Positions 1-5,691 of a stretch of 11,849 bases of DNA are shown here, piece after piece. Position numbers and translations under genes: made by a program. A model generated the notes under the pieces. The model was not told where the DNA came from. It was given only the letters and a program-made list of their open reading frames with translations, and ran no database searches. Numbering within the stretch: position 1 is the stretch's first letter; the number at the start of each line of letters is the position of its first letter. This DNA comes from Syntrophaceae bacterium PtaB.Bin038 (lineage in GTDB: Bacteria > Desulfobacterota > Syntrophia > Syntrophales > UBA2192): NCBI GenBank assembly GCA_002067855.1, contig MVQS01000220.1, positions 1 through 11,849 of the forward strand. The letters run 5' to 3'.

Positions 1-63
1 CTCCGCAAACGAGCGGACCGTGTCCCGCAACATCTTCAACTCTTCCGTCAGTTCAAAGTTCAT
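1..63 (-). CDS. Acyl-CoA dehydrogenase, N-terminal fragment (runs off the window)
   Basis: Only the first 21 codons are inside the window. They translate to MNFELTEELKMLRDTVRSF..., which resembles the first helix of the acyl-CoA dehydrogenase N-terminal domain (typically a hydrophobic start followed by LTEE...LRDTVRxFA). These enzymes are FAD-dependent and introduce a 2,3-double bond into acyl-CoA thioesters, handing electrons to electron-transfer flavoprotein. The ATG at 61-63 is preceded by an AGGAG ribosome-binding site (71-75 on the opposite strand), which fixes the start. It is the third gene after the two CoA-transferase subunits, same strand, 100 nt downstream, so a shared operon for activating an acid to its CoA ester and then oxidising it is likely. 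Chain-length or substrate class cannot be told from this fragment; assignment rests on a short stretch, so confidence is moderate. Confidence 0.7.
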   Translation of the reverse strand, partial: MNFELTEELKMLRDTVRSFAE

Positions 64-163
64 ATCGATTCTCCTCGTTATGGTTATGGGTGCGACCGTG
101 TGTCGGTGTTGCCGTCGCGCCGTCCCTGCCGGCGGCTCTCCGCCGGCCGGGCGGCGCCGGTTC
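64..163 (-). other. Intercistronic spacer with hairpin between CoA-transferase B and acyl-CoA dehydrogenase
   Basis: This 100-nt gap holds a perfect 8-bp stem (128-135 with 140-147) closed by a 4-nt loop, in a very GC-rich setting. No T-run follows on the minus strand, so it is not an intrinsic terminator. Such hairpins often act as mRNA processing or stability elements in operons; that role is inferred here. Confidence 0.5.
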
Positions 164-925
164 TCACAGGATGATCCGCTGGGGGTCGACGACCTCCCGC
201 AGGACCCTCAGCTCGCTCGCCGTGGGCGGCGCGGCTTCCGTCGCCTTCGAGATGTCGACGGAGAACTCCATGTTGTCCAGGATCTTTTGAGGGGAGATCC
301 CGGGGTAGTAGTTGGCCAGGTACATCTCCTTGGTCTTCTCGTCGAAGCGCATCATGGCCAGGTTGGTCACAACGGCGCTCGGCCCTCCGGACAGGAGGCC
401 CGCCCGCTCGCGGCCGCCGTTTCCGCCGAGATAGCCGGGGCTGGTGAGGTAGTCGACCTTCACGGGGAACTTCCTCTTTTCGTGCTGCATGAAGATGATG
501 TAGCGGGGCACGAAGGAGGCCACGTCGCAGGCCCCGCCGCTCCCGGAGAAGCGGGTCTTGGGCCGGTAGTAGTCCCCGATGCTCGTGGAATTCATGTTGC
601 CGTACTTGTCGATCTGGGCGGCGCCGAGAATGCCGATGACCCTGTCGCCGGTGATGCGGTTCTGCATCGTGGCGAAGGCATCGAGCAGCCCGCCGCAGGA
701 GGCCGCGGAGTACATGACGCGAGGGTCCGCCACGGCCATGGGGATCTCCTCGAGGGCCGAGTCGATCGCGCCGGTCTCGAAGAAGATGACGCTCTCCGGG
801 GCGTTCATGTGCTTGGCCGCCATGGCCGCCACCATGGAAATGCCCGTTCCGCAGAAGACGATGTCGCCGTTCTTGATCTCCCGGGCGGCAACGATCGCCA
901 TGAGTTCTCTCAGAGTGTATTCCAT
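164..925 (-). CDS. gctB: Glutaconate-type CoA-transferase, subunit B (beta)
   Basis: 253 aa, the usual length for the beta subunit of family I CoA-transferases of the glutaconate CoA-transferase type. These transfer CoA from a donor thioester to a carboxylic acid through a glutamyl-CoA enzyme intermediate. The FFETGAID segment places a glutamate at residue 50, matching the catalytic beta-Glu (Glu54) of the Acidaminococcus enzyme as I recall it. The stretches GAAQIDKYGNMNSTSIGDY and RPKTRFSGSGGA (about residues 103-136), MQHEKRKF and the GGRER motif are hallmarks of the family. The ATG at 925 is chosen over an upstream GTG at 943 because a strong AGGAGGG site lies 8 nt before it. The stop of subunit A overlaps this ribosome-binding site, so the subunits are probably translationally coupled. 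The actual substrate is not shown by sequence; glutaconate, or another acid of a beta-oxidation or aromatic-ring pathway, is possible. Confidence 0.88.
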   Translation of the reverse strand: MEYTLRELMAIVAAREIKNGDIVFCGTGISMVAAMAAKHMNAPESVIFFETGAIDSALEEIPMAVADPRVMYSAASCGGLLDAFATMQNRITGDRVIGILGAAQIDKYGNMNSTSIGDYYRPKTRFSGSGGACDVASFVPRYIIFMQHEKRKFPVKVDYLTSPGYLGGNGGRERAGLLSGGPSAVVTNLAMMRFDEKTKEMYLANYYPGISPQKILDNMEFSVDISKATEAAPPTASELRVLREVVDPQRIIL

Positions 926-933
926 CGCGCTTG

Positions 934-940
934 CCCTCCT
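934..940 (-). promoter_or_regulatory. Ribosome-binding site of CoA-transferase subunit B
   Basis: On the minus strand this reads AGGAGGG, 8 nt before the ATG at 923-925. It touches the TGA stop of the upstream subunit gene (940-942). It decides the start in favour of 925 rather than the GTG at 943, which would lie inside the upstream gene. Confidence 0.8.
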
Positions 941-1917
941 CACTTTCTGTCAAGCCCGGTGGCATAGCCGGTCCGGGGGTCGGCCTTGATCTTCGCGAGC
1001 CGCTCCGCGCCGACGAGGTCGAGCAGCCCCTGGTGGTCCCTGACGCCGTAGACGAATTTGTCGAGGTAGGCCTTGAACGCCCCGTCGTCTTTCGCGGCCT
1101 TCGCGAAATCGGAAAGCTGCGTGGGGTCGTAGTCGTAGTAGTGGTGGCAGGACGAGGGGTACGCACCGTAGGGGACGTGGACGACGGCCGAGACGTGGAT
1201 GAAGGGGATCTGGTTGTACTCGGGGTCTTTCCTCAGCTCCGCCCCGTCGACGATCTCCTCGCAGGTGACGATGACGTTTCGCGCCGCCTTGGCCTGGTCC
1301 ACATCGCAGAACTGCAGGCCCTGTATGCGGCAGGTCCCCTGGCGGTCGGCCTTCTGGACGTGGAGGATCGTCACGTCGGGGTTGATGGCCGGCACGAGCA
1401 CGACCTTCGCGCAGTTCGCCCAGTCGCCGAAGGGGTTGTCCATGACGATGAGCTTGTCGTCGGGCAGCTTGGAATCGTCCTTGCGCATCTGCCTCGAGAA
1501 GCCCCACTTGTTGACGATGTCCGTCCCGAGGGACGAGCGGGTGGGGAGGAAGGGCACTCCCATGGCCCCTGCGTGGAACCGCAGGCTCATCTGGTAGTTT
1601 GAGTAATCCTCGTGAACGACCGTTCCCTTCTGGATCGCCTGCTTGAACCGGATGCAGGTGGGGGCCGCCCTCCCGTTTCCACCGTAGGCGATCTCGATCT
1701 TTGCCACGCACCCCCCGCCGACCAGTTCGTCGACGCCGGTGCCGTTGGAGTGGGCATAGACATGGAGGTTCTTGATCCCCTGGCGGATGATCTCGTAGAC
1801 GGCCGCCATGGGGTTTCGATTGATGGTGAAACCACCGATCGAGATGTGAGAGCCTTCTTTGACGTAGGTCTTGATGGCCTCGGCCAGCGACATTACCTTG
1901 TCCGCTCGTACATCCAT
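940..1917 (-). CDS. gctA: Glutaconate-type CoA-transferase, subunit A (alpha)
   Basis: 325 aa, close to the roughly 320 aa of glutaconate CoA-transferase alpha subunits; with the following gene it would form an alpha/beta enzyme that swaps CoA between an acyl-CoA and a free acid in the cytoplasm. Visible family features are GSHISIGGFTINRNPMAAVYE near residues 22-42 (glycine-rich loop and helix), SNGTGVDELVGGG (57-69), GVPFLPTRSSLGTD (120-133) and the C-terminal VSAVVHVPYGAYPSS block (242-256). Two ATGs are adjacent (1918-1920 and 1915-1917); the second is chosen because it lies a better distance (7 nt) from a GGGGG Shine-Dalgarno-like run. It is the first gene of the operon and lies downstream of a sigma-54 promoter. 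Ring-hydrolase relatives (IpdA type) are an alternative, but the retained catalytic glutamate in subunit B favours a transferase. Confidence 0.85.
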   Translation of the reverse strand: MDVRADKVMSLAEAIKTYVKEGSHISIGGFTINRNPMAAVYEIIRQGIKNLHVYAHSNGTGVDELVGGGCVAKIEIAYGGNGRAAPTCIRFKQAIQKGTVVHEDYSNYQMSLRFHAGAMGVPFLPTRSSLGTDIVNKWGFSRQMRKDDSKLPDDKLIVMDNPFGDWANCAKVVLVPAINPDVTILHVQKADRQGTCRIQGLQFCDVDQAKAARNVIVTCEEIVDGAELRKDPEYNQIPFIHVSAVVHVPYGAYPSSCHHYYDYDPTQLSDFAKAAKDDGAFKAYLDKFVYGVRDHQGLLDLVGAERLAKIKADPRTGYATGLDRK

Positions 1918-1948
1918 CATGTCTCCCCCGTAAACGGATTTTGCGGCC

Positions 1949-1980
1949 CGACAGATCGCGGAATCCCCCGCGATCCGTCG
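1949..1980 (-). promoter_or_regulatory. Stem-loop in the inferred operon leader
   Basis: Arms 1949-1961 and 1968-1980 pair as CGAC, one mismatch on the plus strand, then GATCGCGG, around a 6-nt loop. In the minus-strand transcript the mismatch becomes a G-U wobble, giving an uninterrupted 13-bp stem. It ends about 30 nt before the start codon of subunit A and is not followed by a U-run, so it is more likely a stability or translational element than a terminator. Confidence 0.55.
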
Positions 1981-2075
1981 ATGACCCGGCCCGGCCTCTC
2001 CGGTCCGGATGACGCCCTCCATCGGAATGAACGCCGGCAGGGAGTCGCGACGGGTCTGTAACCGCGCGGCTCTAT

Positions 2076-2091
2076 CGCAAGAGACGGACCA
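2076..2091 (-). promoter_or_regulatory. Sigma-54 (-24/-12) promoter of the CoA-transferase operon
   Basis: On the minus strand it reads TGGTCCGTCTCTTGCG, against the consensus TGGCACRNNNNTTGCW. The invariant GG (2089-2090) and GC (2077-2078) are exactly 10 nt apart and the -12 TTGC is perfect. Transcription should start near 2066, giving a leader of roughly 150 nt. The gene just upstream encodes a sigma-54 activator and a palindromic candidate enhancer lies about 120 bp upstream, which makes the call much stronger than the motif alone. Confidence 0.8.
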
Positions 2092-2202
2092 TAGGCGGGG
2101 CGGAAGACGCAAGTAGTCAATACTGCTGGTTGTTTATTCGATTCGGCCTTTCGGGAAACCGGGCTGGGGAGGTGAACATCGTCGTGTATTCACTACGTAA
2201 AT

Positions 2203-2221
2203 TATTCCACTGCGTGGAATA
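2203..2221. promoter_or_regulatory. Candidate upstream activator site (perfect palindrome)
   Basis: TATTCCAC and GTGGAATA, perfect 8-bp inverted arms around TGC. The centre (2212) is about 122 bp upstream of the -24 element, in the range used by enhancer-binding proteins. The neighbouring regulator has a Fis-type HTH, which binds such dyads as a dimer. A 14-of-17 match occurs upstream of the regulator gene itself at 3823-3839. Confidence 0.65.
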
Positions 2222-2361
2222 TCGCTTTTAACCGGCTGATTTTTCAAATGTTCGGTGCAATGCTTGAAAAACGGGACATGTAGCGATTACCCTACATTGC
2301 AGGAATCGAAAAGGGTACGTCTTGTCAGGAGAGGGAAGAAGGAATTTTCCAGGCGCCCGGG

Positions 2362-3789
2362 TCACAGGCTGAAATCGACCTCCGCATCGGGTTCCATCCC
2401 GTGCTGTCTCATTTTCTCATAGAGCGATGTCCGGTGGATGCCGAGCATCTTCGCGGCTTTCGTCTTGTTTCCCCCGGCGCGGTGAAGGGCGTCCTGGATG
2501 ACCTGGCGCTCCGTCTCGGAAAGGATGCGCCGCAGGTTGCCCGTGCGCGGGACGGTGACCGCGGCGGACGGGGTCCCGAATTCCGTTTCCCGCTGGCGGA
2601 CCCGCTCGGGGAGATCCTCGGGCCGGATGAGGCGCTCCTTGGCGATGATCATGGCACGCTCGATGACGTTGCGCAGTTCCCGGACGTTGCCCGGCCAGTC
2701 GTAGTTGCGGAGTTCTTCCATGGCCTCGGGGGAAATGGCGGAAGCCCCCCAGCCGATCTCCTCGTTGAGAAGTCTGACGAGATGGGTCGCCAGCACGGGA
2801 ATGTCGTCCCGTATGTCCTTGAGCCGCGGCGCGTGGATGCTCAGGATGTTGATGCGGTAGAAGAGGTCCATCCGGAAATCCCCCTTGCGCACCATCTCCT
2901 GGAGGTCCCGGTTCGTGGCGGCGATCAGACGGAAATCGGCGGGAATCGGCCGCGTCCCGCCCAGCCGGTCGACGGTTTTTTCCTGGAGCACCCGCAGGAG
3001 CTTGGCCTGCATGGGGCGGGGCATCTCGCCGATCTCGTCGAGCAGGATCGTCCCCCCGTTGGCCAGCTCGAACTTGCCGGGCTTTCCCTGCGAGCGTGCC
3101 CCGGTGAACGCCCCCCCTTCGTACCCGAAGAGCTCGCTCTCGAAGAGCTCCCGGGGGATCGACGCGCAGTTGACCCGGATGAAGGGCCCGTTGGACCGGG
3201 TGCTGTTCTGGTGGATAAAGTAGGCGACCACCTCCTTCCCCGTTCCCGACTCCCCCGTGATGAGCACCGACGCGTTGCTCCTCGCCGCAAGCAGGGCACT
3301 CTCCTTCATTTTCAGGATGGCCGCCGAACGGCCCACGATCGTCGAGCCGCCCTTGAGATCGGTGACCTGCTGCTTGTAGTACTGGATCTGATCGCTGAGA
3401 TGCTCGATCCGCCTGGACAGCTCGGCCACCTTGGAGACCTTGCTGAAGACGCCCTTGCCGACGGCGCCCAGGATCTTTCCCTGGAGATCCTGCAGGGGGA
3501 TCCGGGAGATGACCTGCTGCTTGCCCGCGATGTAGAGAAGGTCCGCGATCCGGGCCTTTCCGTCCTTGAGGATCTCGTGGAGGCGGGTCTCCTTGATGAC
3601 GTCCTTGATGTGCCGTCCAACGGCCTCGTCGGCGTCGATGCCGATCAGGCGATTGCTGAAGCGGCTCATGAACCGGATGATGCCCTTGTTGTCGATGACG
3701 ATGGGGCATTCGTAGGGATTGTCGATCAGGGCATAGATGAATTCATCGCCCAGCTTTTTCAGTTTGGCGATCTGCTCCTCTTTTGTCAT
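2362..3789 (-). CDS. Sigma-54-dependent transcriptional activator (PAS, AAA+, Fis-type HTH)
   Basis: 475 aa enhancer-binding protein that remodels sigma-54 RNA polymerase by ATP hydrolysis. An N-terminal PAS-like sensor (about 15-115) and a probable coiled-coil linker (about 119-145) precede the AAA+ domain. This has Walker A GESGTGK (179-185), an intact GAFTGA sigma-54 contact loop (226-231), Walker B ILLDE (248-252) and the arginine-finger region FRMDLFYR (305-312). The C-terminal Fis-type helix-turn-helix is at about 441-462 (NKTKAAKMLGIHRTSLYEKM). No response-regulator receiver domain is present, so it probably senses a ligand directly rather than a phosphate signal. The ATG at 3789 is preferred over a TTG at 3810; neither has a strong Shine-Dalgarno. 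It sits upstream of, and points toward, the CoA-transferase operon with its -24/-12 promoter, so it likely activates that operon. The effector is unknown; a CoA ester or free acid of the pathway is a guess. Confidence 0.93.
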   Translation of the reverse strand: MTKEEQIAKLKKLGDEFIYALIDNPYECPIVIDNKGIIRFMSRFSNRLIGIDADEAVGRHIKDVIKETRLHEILKDGKARIADLLYIAGKQQVISRIPLQDLQGKILGAVGKGVFSKVSKVAELSRRIEHLSDQIQYYKQQVTDLKGGSTIVGRSAAILKMKESALLAARSNASVLITGESGTGKEVVAYFIHQNSTRSNGPFIRVNCASIPRELFESELFGYEGGAFTGARSQGKPGKFELANGGTILLDEIGEMPRPMQAKLLRVLQEKTVDRLGGTRPIPADFRLIAATNRDLQEMVRKGDFRMDLFYRINILSIHAPRLKDIRDDIPVLATHLVRLLNEEIGWGASAISPEAMEELRNYDWPGNVRELRNVIERAMIIAKERLIRPEDLPERVRQRETEFGTPSAAVTVPRTGNLRRILSETERQVIQDALHRAGGNKTKAAKMLGIHRTSLYEKMRQHGMEPDAEVDFSL

Positions 3790-3822
3790 GACTTCAATCC
3801 CGGCACACAAAAATTACGGGTC

Positions 3823-3839
3823 ATGCCACGTAGCGGAAT
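3823..3839. promoter_or_regulatory. Near copy of the activator palindrome upstream of the regulator gene
   Basis: ATGCCACGTAGCGGAAT matches the reverse complement of the 17-bp core at 2204-2220 at 14 positions. It lies 34 bp upstream of the regulator's ATG and about 220 bp from the divergent hydrolase. Binding here would fit autorepression, or activation across the divergent region. It was found by eye and its function is inferred. Confidence 0.5.
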
Positions 3840-3851
3840 TTAATCCCGCTT

Positions 3852-3878
3852 TTGACAGACCCGGGACATACTTAATAC
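3852..3878 (+). promoter_or_regulatory. Possible sigma-70-type promoter for the hydrolase
   Basis: A perfect TTGACA (3852-3857) is followed after 15 nt by TAATAC (3873-3878), a weak -10. The 3790-4057 gap is clearly AT-richer than its surroundings and sits between divergent genes, so promoters are expected here. Spacer and -10 are poor, hence low confidence. Confidence 0.3.
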
Positions 3879-4018
3879 AACCGCGGGTAAAAAAACAACC
3901 TTTATTTTCCTTATTTTTCTATCGCGAAATGCAGGTTGACGGATCGGTCCGTTTCGATCTTTTTGTAGAGATTTCGCTTTTGTCCTGGACGGGTTCGTGG
4001 GAAGATGGCACACGGTTC

Positions 4019-4045
4019 CGTCGGCCCCGGAAAACGGGGCCGACG
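4019..4045 (+). promoter_or_regulatory. 11-bp perfect hairpin immediately before the hydrolase ribosome-binding site
   Basis: Arms 4019-4029 and 4035-4045 are perfectly complementary (11 bp, mostly G-C) around a GAAAA loop. The stem ends 12 nt before the ATG at 4058 and directly abuts the GGGGTGA Shine-Dalgarno stretch (4047-4053). No T-run follows on either strand, so it is not a standard terminator. It could modulate translation or protect the 5' end, or be the binding site of a regulator in DNA form. Confidence 0.6.
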
Positions 4046-4057
4046 TGGGGTGAACGG

Positions 4058-4942
4058 ATGCCTGCCGAGCGTTACGTCGACATCGACGGTTTCCGCGCGC
4101 GATGCCTTTGTGCGGGCGAGTCAGGCCCGCCCGTGGTGCTCATCCACGGCCTGGGGGCCTCGGCGGAAATCTGGCGGCCCAACATCGGGCCCCTCGCATC
4201 CCGGCACCGGGTCTTCGCGCCCGATCTGCCGGGCTTCGGCCGGACGGGAATACCCGGCTGGATGGATTACAGCCCCGCGGCCTATTCCCGGTTCGTCCGG
4301 GACTTCATGAACGCCCTCGGCATCGGGCGGGCAGGGCTTGTCGGCCATTCCCTCGGCGGCGGTATTGCCCTCCGCGTCGTCCTCGACCAGCCGCGGTGCG
4401 TGGAGAGGCTTGTCCTGGCAAGCAGCGCCGGGCTCGGGAGCGACGTCAGCCTTCCCCTGCGCATCGCCTCGCTGCCCTTTTTCGGCCGCCTGTTCTTCAA
4501 GCCCCCCCTGCCCGTTTTCATCCGATTCCTGCACCGTCTCGTCTACGACCCGGCCGCGATCTCCCCCGCGTTTGCGCGGATGTACTACGAGATGTTCTTC
4601 CAGCCCCAATCCATCCGGGCCTTCACGTCCATCCTGCGAAACATCGCCACGCTCCGCGGCGCGAGGCCCGGCGTCCTGGAGCCCATCCGGGAGGGCCTCG
4701 CCTCCATCGCCGCCCCCACGCTCATCCTCTGGGGGCGCCAGGACCGGATCCTGCCCGTGAGCCAGGCCGTCGATGCGGCGGGAAGAATCCCCGGGGGGCG
4801 CCTGCATATCTTCGAGCGCTGCGGCCACATGCCGAACATCGAGCACCCGGAGGAGTTCAACCGGCGCGTTCTGGAGTTCCTCCAGCAGGATCAAGGACCA
4901 GGGAACGAGGGGCAAGGATTAAAAAAAAGACCGGGAACATGA
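4058..4942 (+). CDS. Alpha/beta-fold hydrolase
   Basis: 294 aa, typical for a single-domain alpha/beta hydrolase of the MhpC/BphD-like group. The catalytic triad is visible: Ser98 in the nucleophile elbow GHSLGG (96-101), Asp229 in LWGRQDRILP, and His257 in CGHMPNIEHPEEF. HGLGAS (30-35) gives the oxyanion loop and DLPGFGRT (56-63) the usual strand-turn. A cap region lies at about 130-210. Substrate (ester, C-C bond or other) cannot be read from sequence. The start at 4058 follows a GGGGTGA ribosome-binding site and yields the expected beginning YVDIDGFRAR; the open frame upstream is ignored. It is divergent from the sigma-54 activator, and a shared pathway is possible but not shown. Oddity: the last 16 or so residues come from a 7-bp tandem repeat (4892-4919) and from a terminator hairpin of the convergent gene, so the tail is probably not conserved. 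Confidence 0.9.
   Translation: MPAERYVDIDGFRARCLCAGESGPPVVLIHGLGASAEIWRPNIGPLASRHRVFAPDLPGFGRTGIPGWMDYSPAAYSRFVRDFMNALGIGRAGLVGHSLGGGIALRVVLDQPRCVERLVLASSAGLGSDVSLPLRIASLPFFGRLFFKPPLPVFIRFLHRLVYDPAAISPAFARMYYEMFFQPQSIRAFTSILRNIATLRGARPGVLEPIREGLASIAAPTLILWGRQDRILPVSQAVDAAGRIPGGRLHIFERCGHMPNIEHPEEFNRRVLEFLQQDQGPGNEGQGLKKRPGT
4892..4919 (+). repeat. Tandem 7-bp repeat in the hydrolase tail
   Basis: Four heptads in a row: CAAGGAC, CAGGGAA, CGAGGGG, CAAGGAT. First and last differ only at the final base; the middle two are degenerate. It is translated as the extreme C-terminus of the hydrolase and lies directly before the A-run of the terminator. Confidence 0.45.
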
Positions 4943-4952
4943 CTCCCCGGTC
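4921..4952 (-). terminator. Intrinsic terminator of the convergent unknown gene
   Basis: On the minus strand a 7-bp GC-rich stem GACCGGG/CCCGGTC (4946-4952 with 4929-4935, 10-nt loop) is followed at once by eight T (4928-4921). This is a textbook Rho-independent terminator for the gene ending at 4979, 27 nt away. In the plus direction only a T-poor stretch follows, so it is weaker for the hydrolase, whose TGA stop (4940-4942) lies inside the loop. Confidence 0.8.
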
Positions 4953-4964
4953 GTTCTCTCCGCC

Positions 4965-4989
4965 TTATGCCCTATGCCTTATGCCTGCC
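4965..4989. repeat. Tandem 7-bp repeat (TTATGCC type)
   Basis: TTATGCC, CTATGCC, TTATGCC, then a partial TGCC. The TAA stop of the unknown minus-strand gene (4979-4981) lies within it. Read on the minus strand the units are GGCATAA/GGCATAG, similar to the GGCATCA units on the plus strand at 5729-5756 on the other side of that gene. Confidence 0.65.
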
Positions 4990-5611
4990 TTGCAGTCATC
5001 CACGTCTCCAGCATCTTGAGGTGCTTCTGGTTGCGCACGTCGAGGGCGCCGGCGGCGGCGAGGCGAGCCAGTTCGTCATGGCCGCCGTTGTGCTTCGAAC
5101 CGTCCTCCAGGACCTCCGCGTCGATCTGGCCGCCCTGGAGATACCCCCCCGCGGTGAAGGACACGGAGGCGAGACGGCCGAGGGCCCGGACGATCATGTC
5201 CTTGAGGACCTCGTTGCCGAACCCGCCCTCGCGCACGGCAATGCCCATGGCCTTCTCGACGAGATCGACCGTGTCGGACATGGCGTCGTCCAGGGCGGTG
5301 AAGTTCGTCTTGACGTGCCGGAACCAGACATGGAACAGGTAGTAGAGGGCGTCCGTCTCGCTCTCGAAGCACAGCCACCCGCCGGCCGAACGCCGGCTTT
5401 CTTCCGTCCCCGCCGCGGTTTCGATCCGCAGCACGAAGCTGTCCTTCCGGAGGCCCGCCTTCTCGACGCCGAATCGCTTCAGCGACGCCCGGGCGACTTC
5501 GACCACGTGGTAGTCGGCATTGCCCTTGAGCTTCTGGATGACCTCCAGTTCAATCTCGTCCGCGTGTTTCTTCCATTTCCGGTCCAGCCTGTTTTTCGTT
5601 TGAGCTTCCAT
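4979..5611 (-). CDS. Hypothetical protein, 210 aa
   Basis: I do not recognise this family. The protein is soluble-looking, with no signal peptide or membrane segment. The first 30 residues are strongly charged (KNRLDRKWKKHADEIELE), followed by what looks like mixed alpha/beta up to about residue 85. A helical middle follows (about 85-150, with aromatic-rich DALYYLFHVWFRHV), then a glycine-containing turn and a C-terminal helical part ending in HLKMLETWMTARQA. Cysteine is almost absent, so metal binding is unlikely. The ATG at 5611 has only a weak GAGAG site. Gene status is supported by gene-like amino-acid use, a clean stop and a strong intrinsic terminator 27 nt after it. It stands alone: 486 nt separate it from recD, and the next gene is convergent. 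Tandem heptad repeats with related units sit on both sides. Confidence 0.75.
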   Translation of the reverse strand: MEAQTKNRLDRKWKKHADEIELEVIQKLKGNADYHVVEVARASLKRFGVEKAGLRKDSFVLRIETAAGTEESRRSAGGWLCFESETDALYYLFHVWFRHVKTNFTALDDAMSDTVDLVEKAMGIAVREGGFGNEVLKDMIVRALGRLASVSFTAGGYLQGGQIDAEVLEDGSKHNGGHDELARLAAAGALDVRNQKHLKMLETWMTARQA

Positions 5612-5691
5612 CGGACACGTCTCTCGAATGAACTCGGATTCCGAAGTCTTCAGCCGGATTTCCCTCCGGACATAGACCTTCCTGAAAAGGG

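Larger units (their letters stand above)
1918..2361 (-). other. Leader and control region of the CoA-transferase operon
   Basis: This 444-bp gap separates the regulator's stop from the operon's first gene. It contains no convincing gene. Read toward the operon it holds a hairpin (2278-2297, 6-bp arms), an inverted repeat (2240-2271, 8-bp arms), a perfect palindrome (2203-2221), a degenerate copy (2187-2203), the -24/-12 promoter (2076-2091), and a leader stem-loop (1949-1980). The part beyond about 2105 is visibly more AT-rich than the genes around it, as expected for a regulatory region. Confidence 0.75.

Noticed and set aside
1918..2112. N-terminal extension of CoA-transferase subunit A to a non-ATG start
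   Set aside because: It would include the -24/-12 promoter and the leader stem-loop, and adds residues absent from the family. The ATG at 1917 gives the normal length.
2240..2271. Inverted repeat TTTTTCAA/TTGAAAAA as a terminator of the regulator gene
   Set aside because: The stem is AT-rich, the loop is 16 nt, and no T-run follows the stem on the minus strand. It is kept only as a structural remark.
2401..3843. 480-codon plus-strand frame opposite the sigma-54 activator
   Set aside because: Antisense shadow of a gene with complete AAA+ motifs; composition is D/G/P/R-rich with no recognisable domain.
3833..3846. GG-N10-GC on the minus strand in front of the regulator gene
   Set aside because: Only the invariant dinucleotides match; the rest of both boxes is wrong and it overlaps the palindrome copy. 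Judged a chance match.
4006..4012. TGGCACA resembling a -24 element before the hydrolase
   Set aside because: The required GC at the -12 position is absent (CG is found instead), so the spacing rule fails. No other GG-N10-GC was found on the plus strand of this gap.
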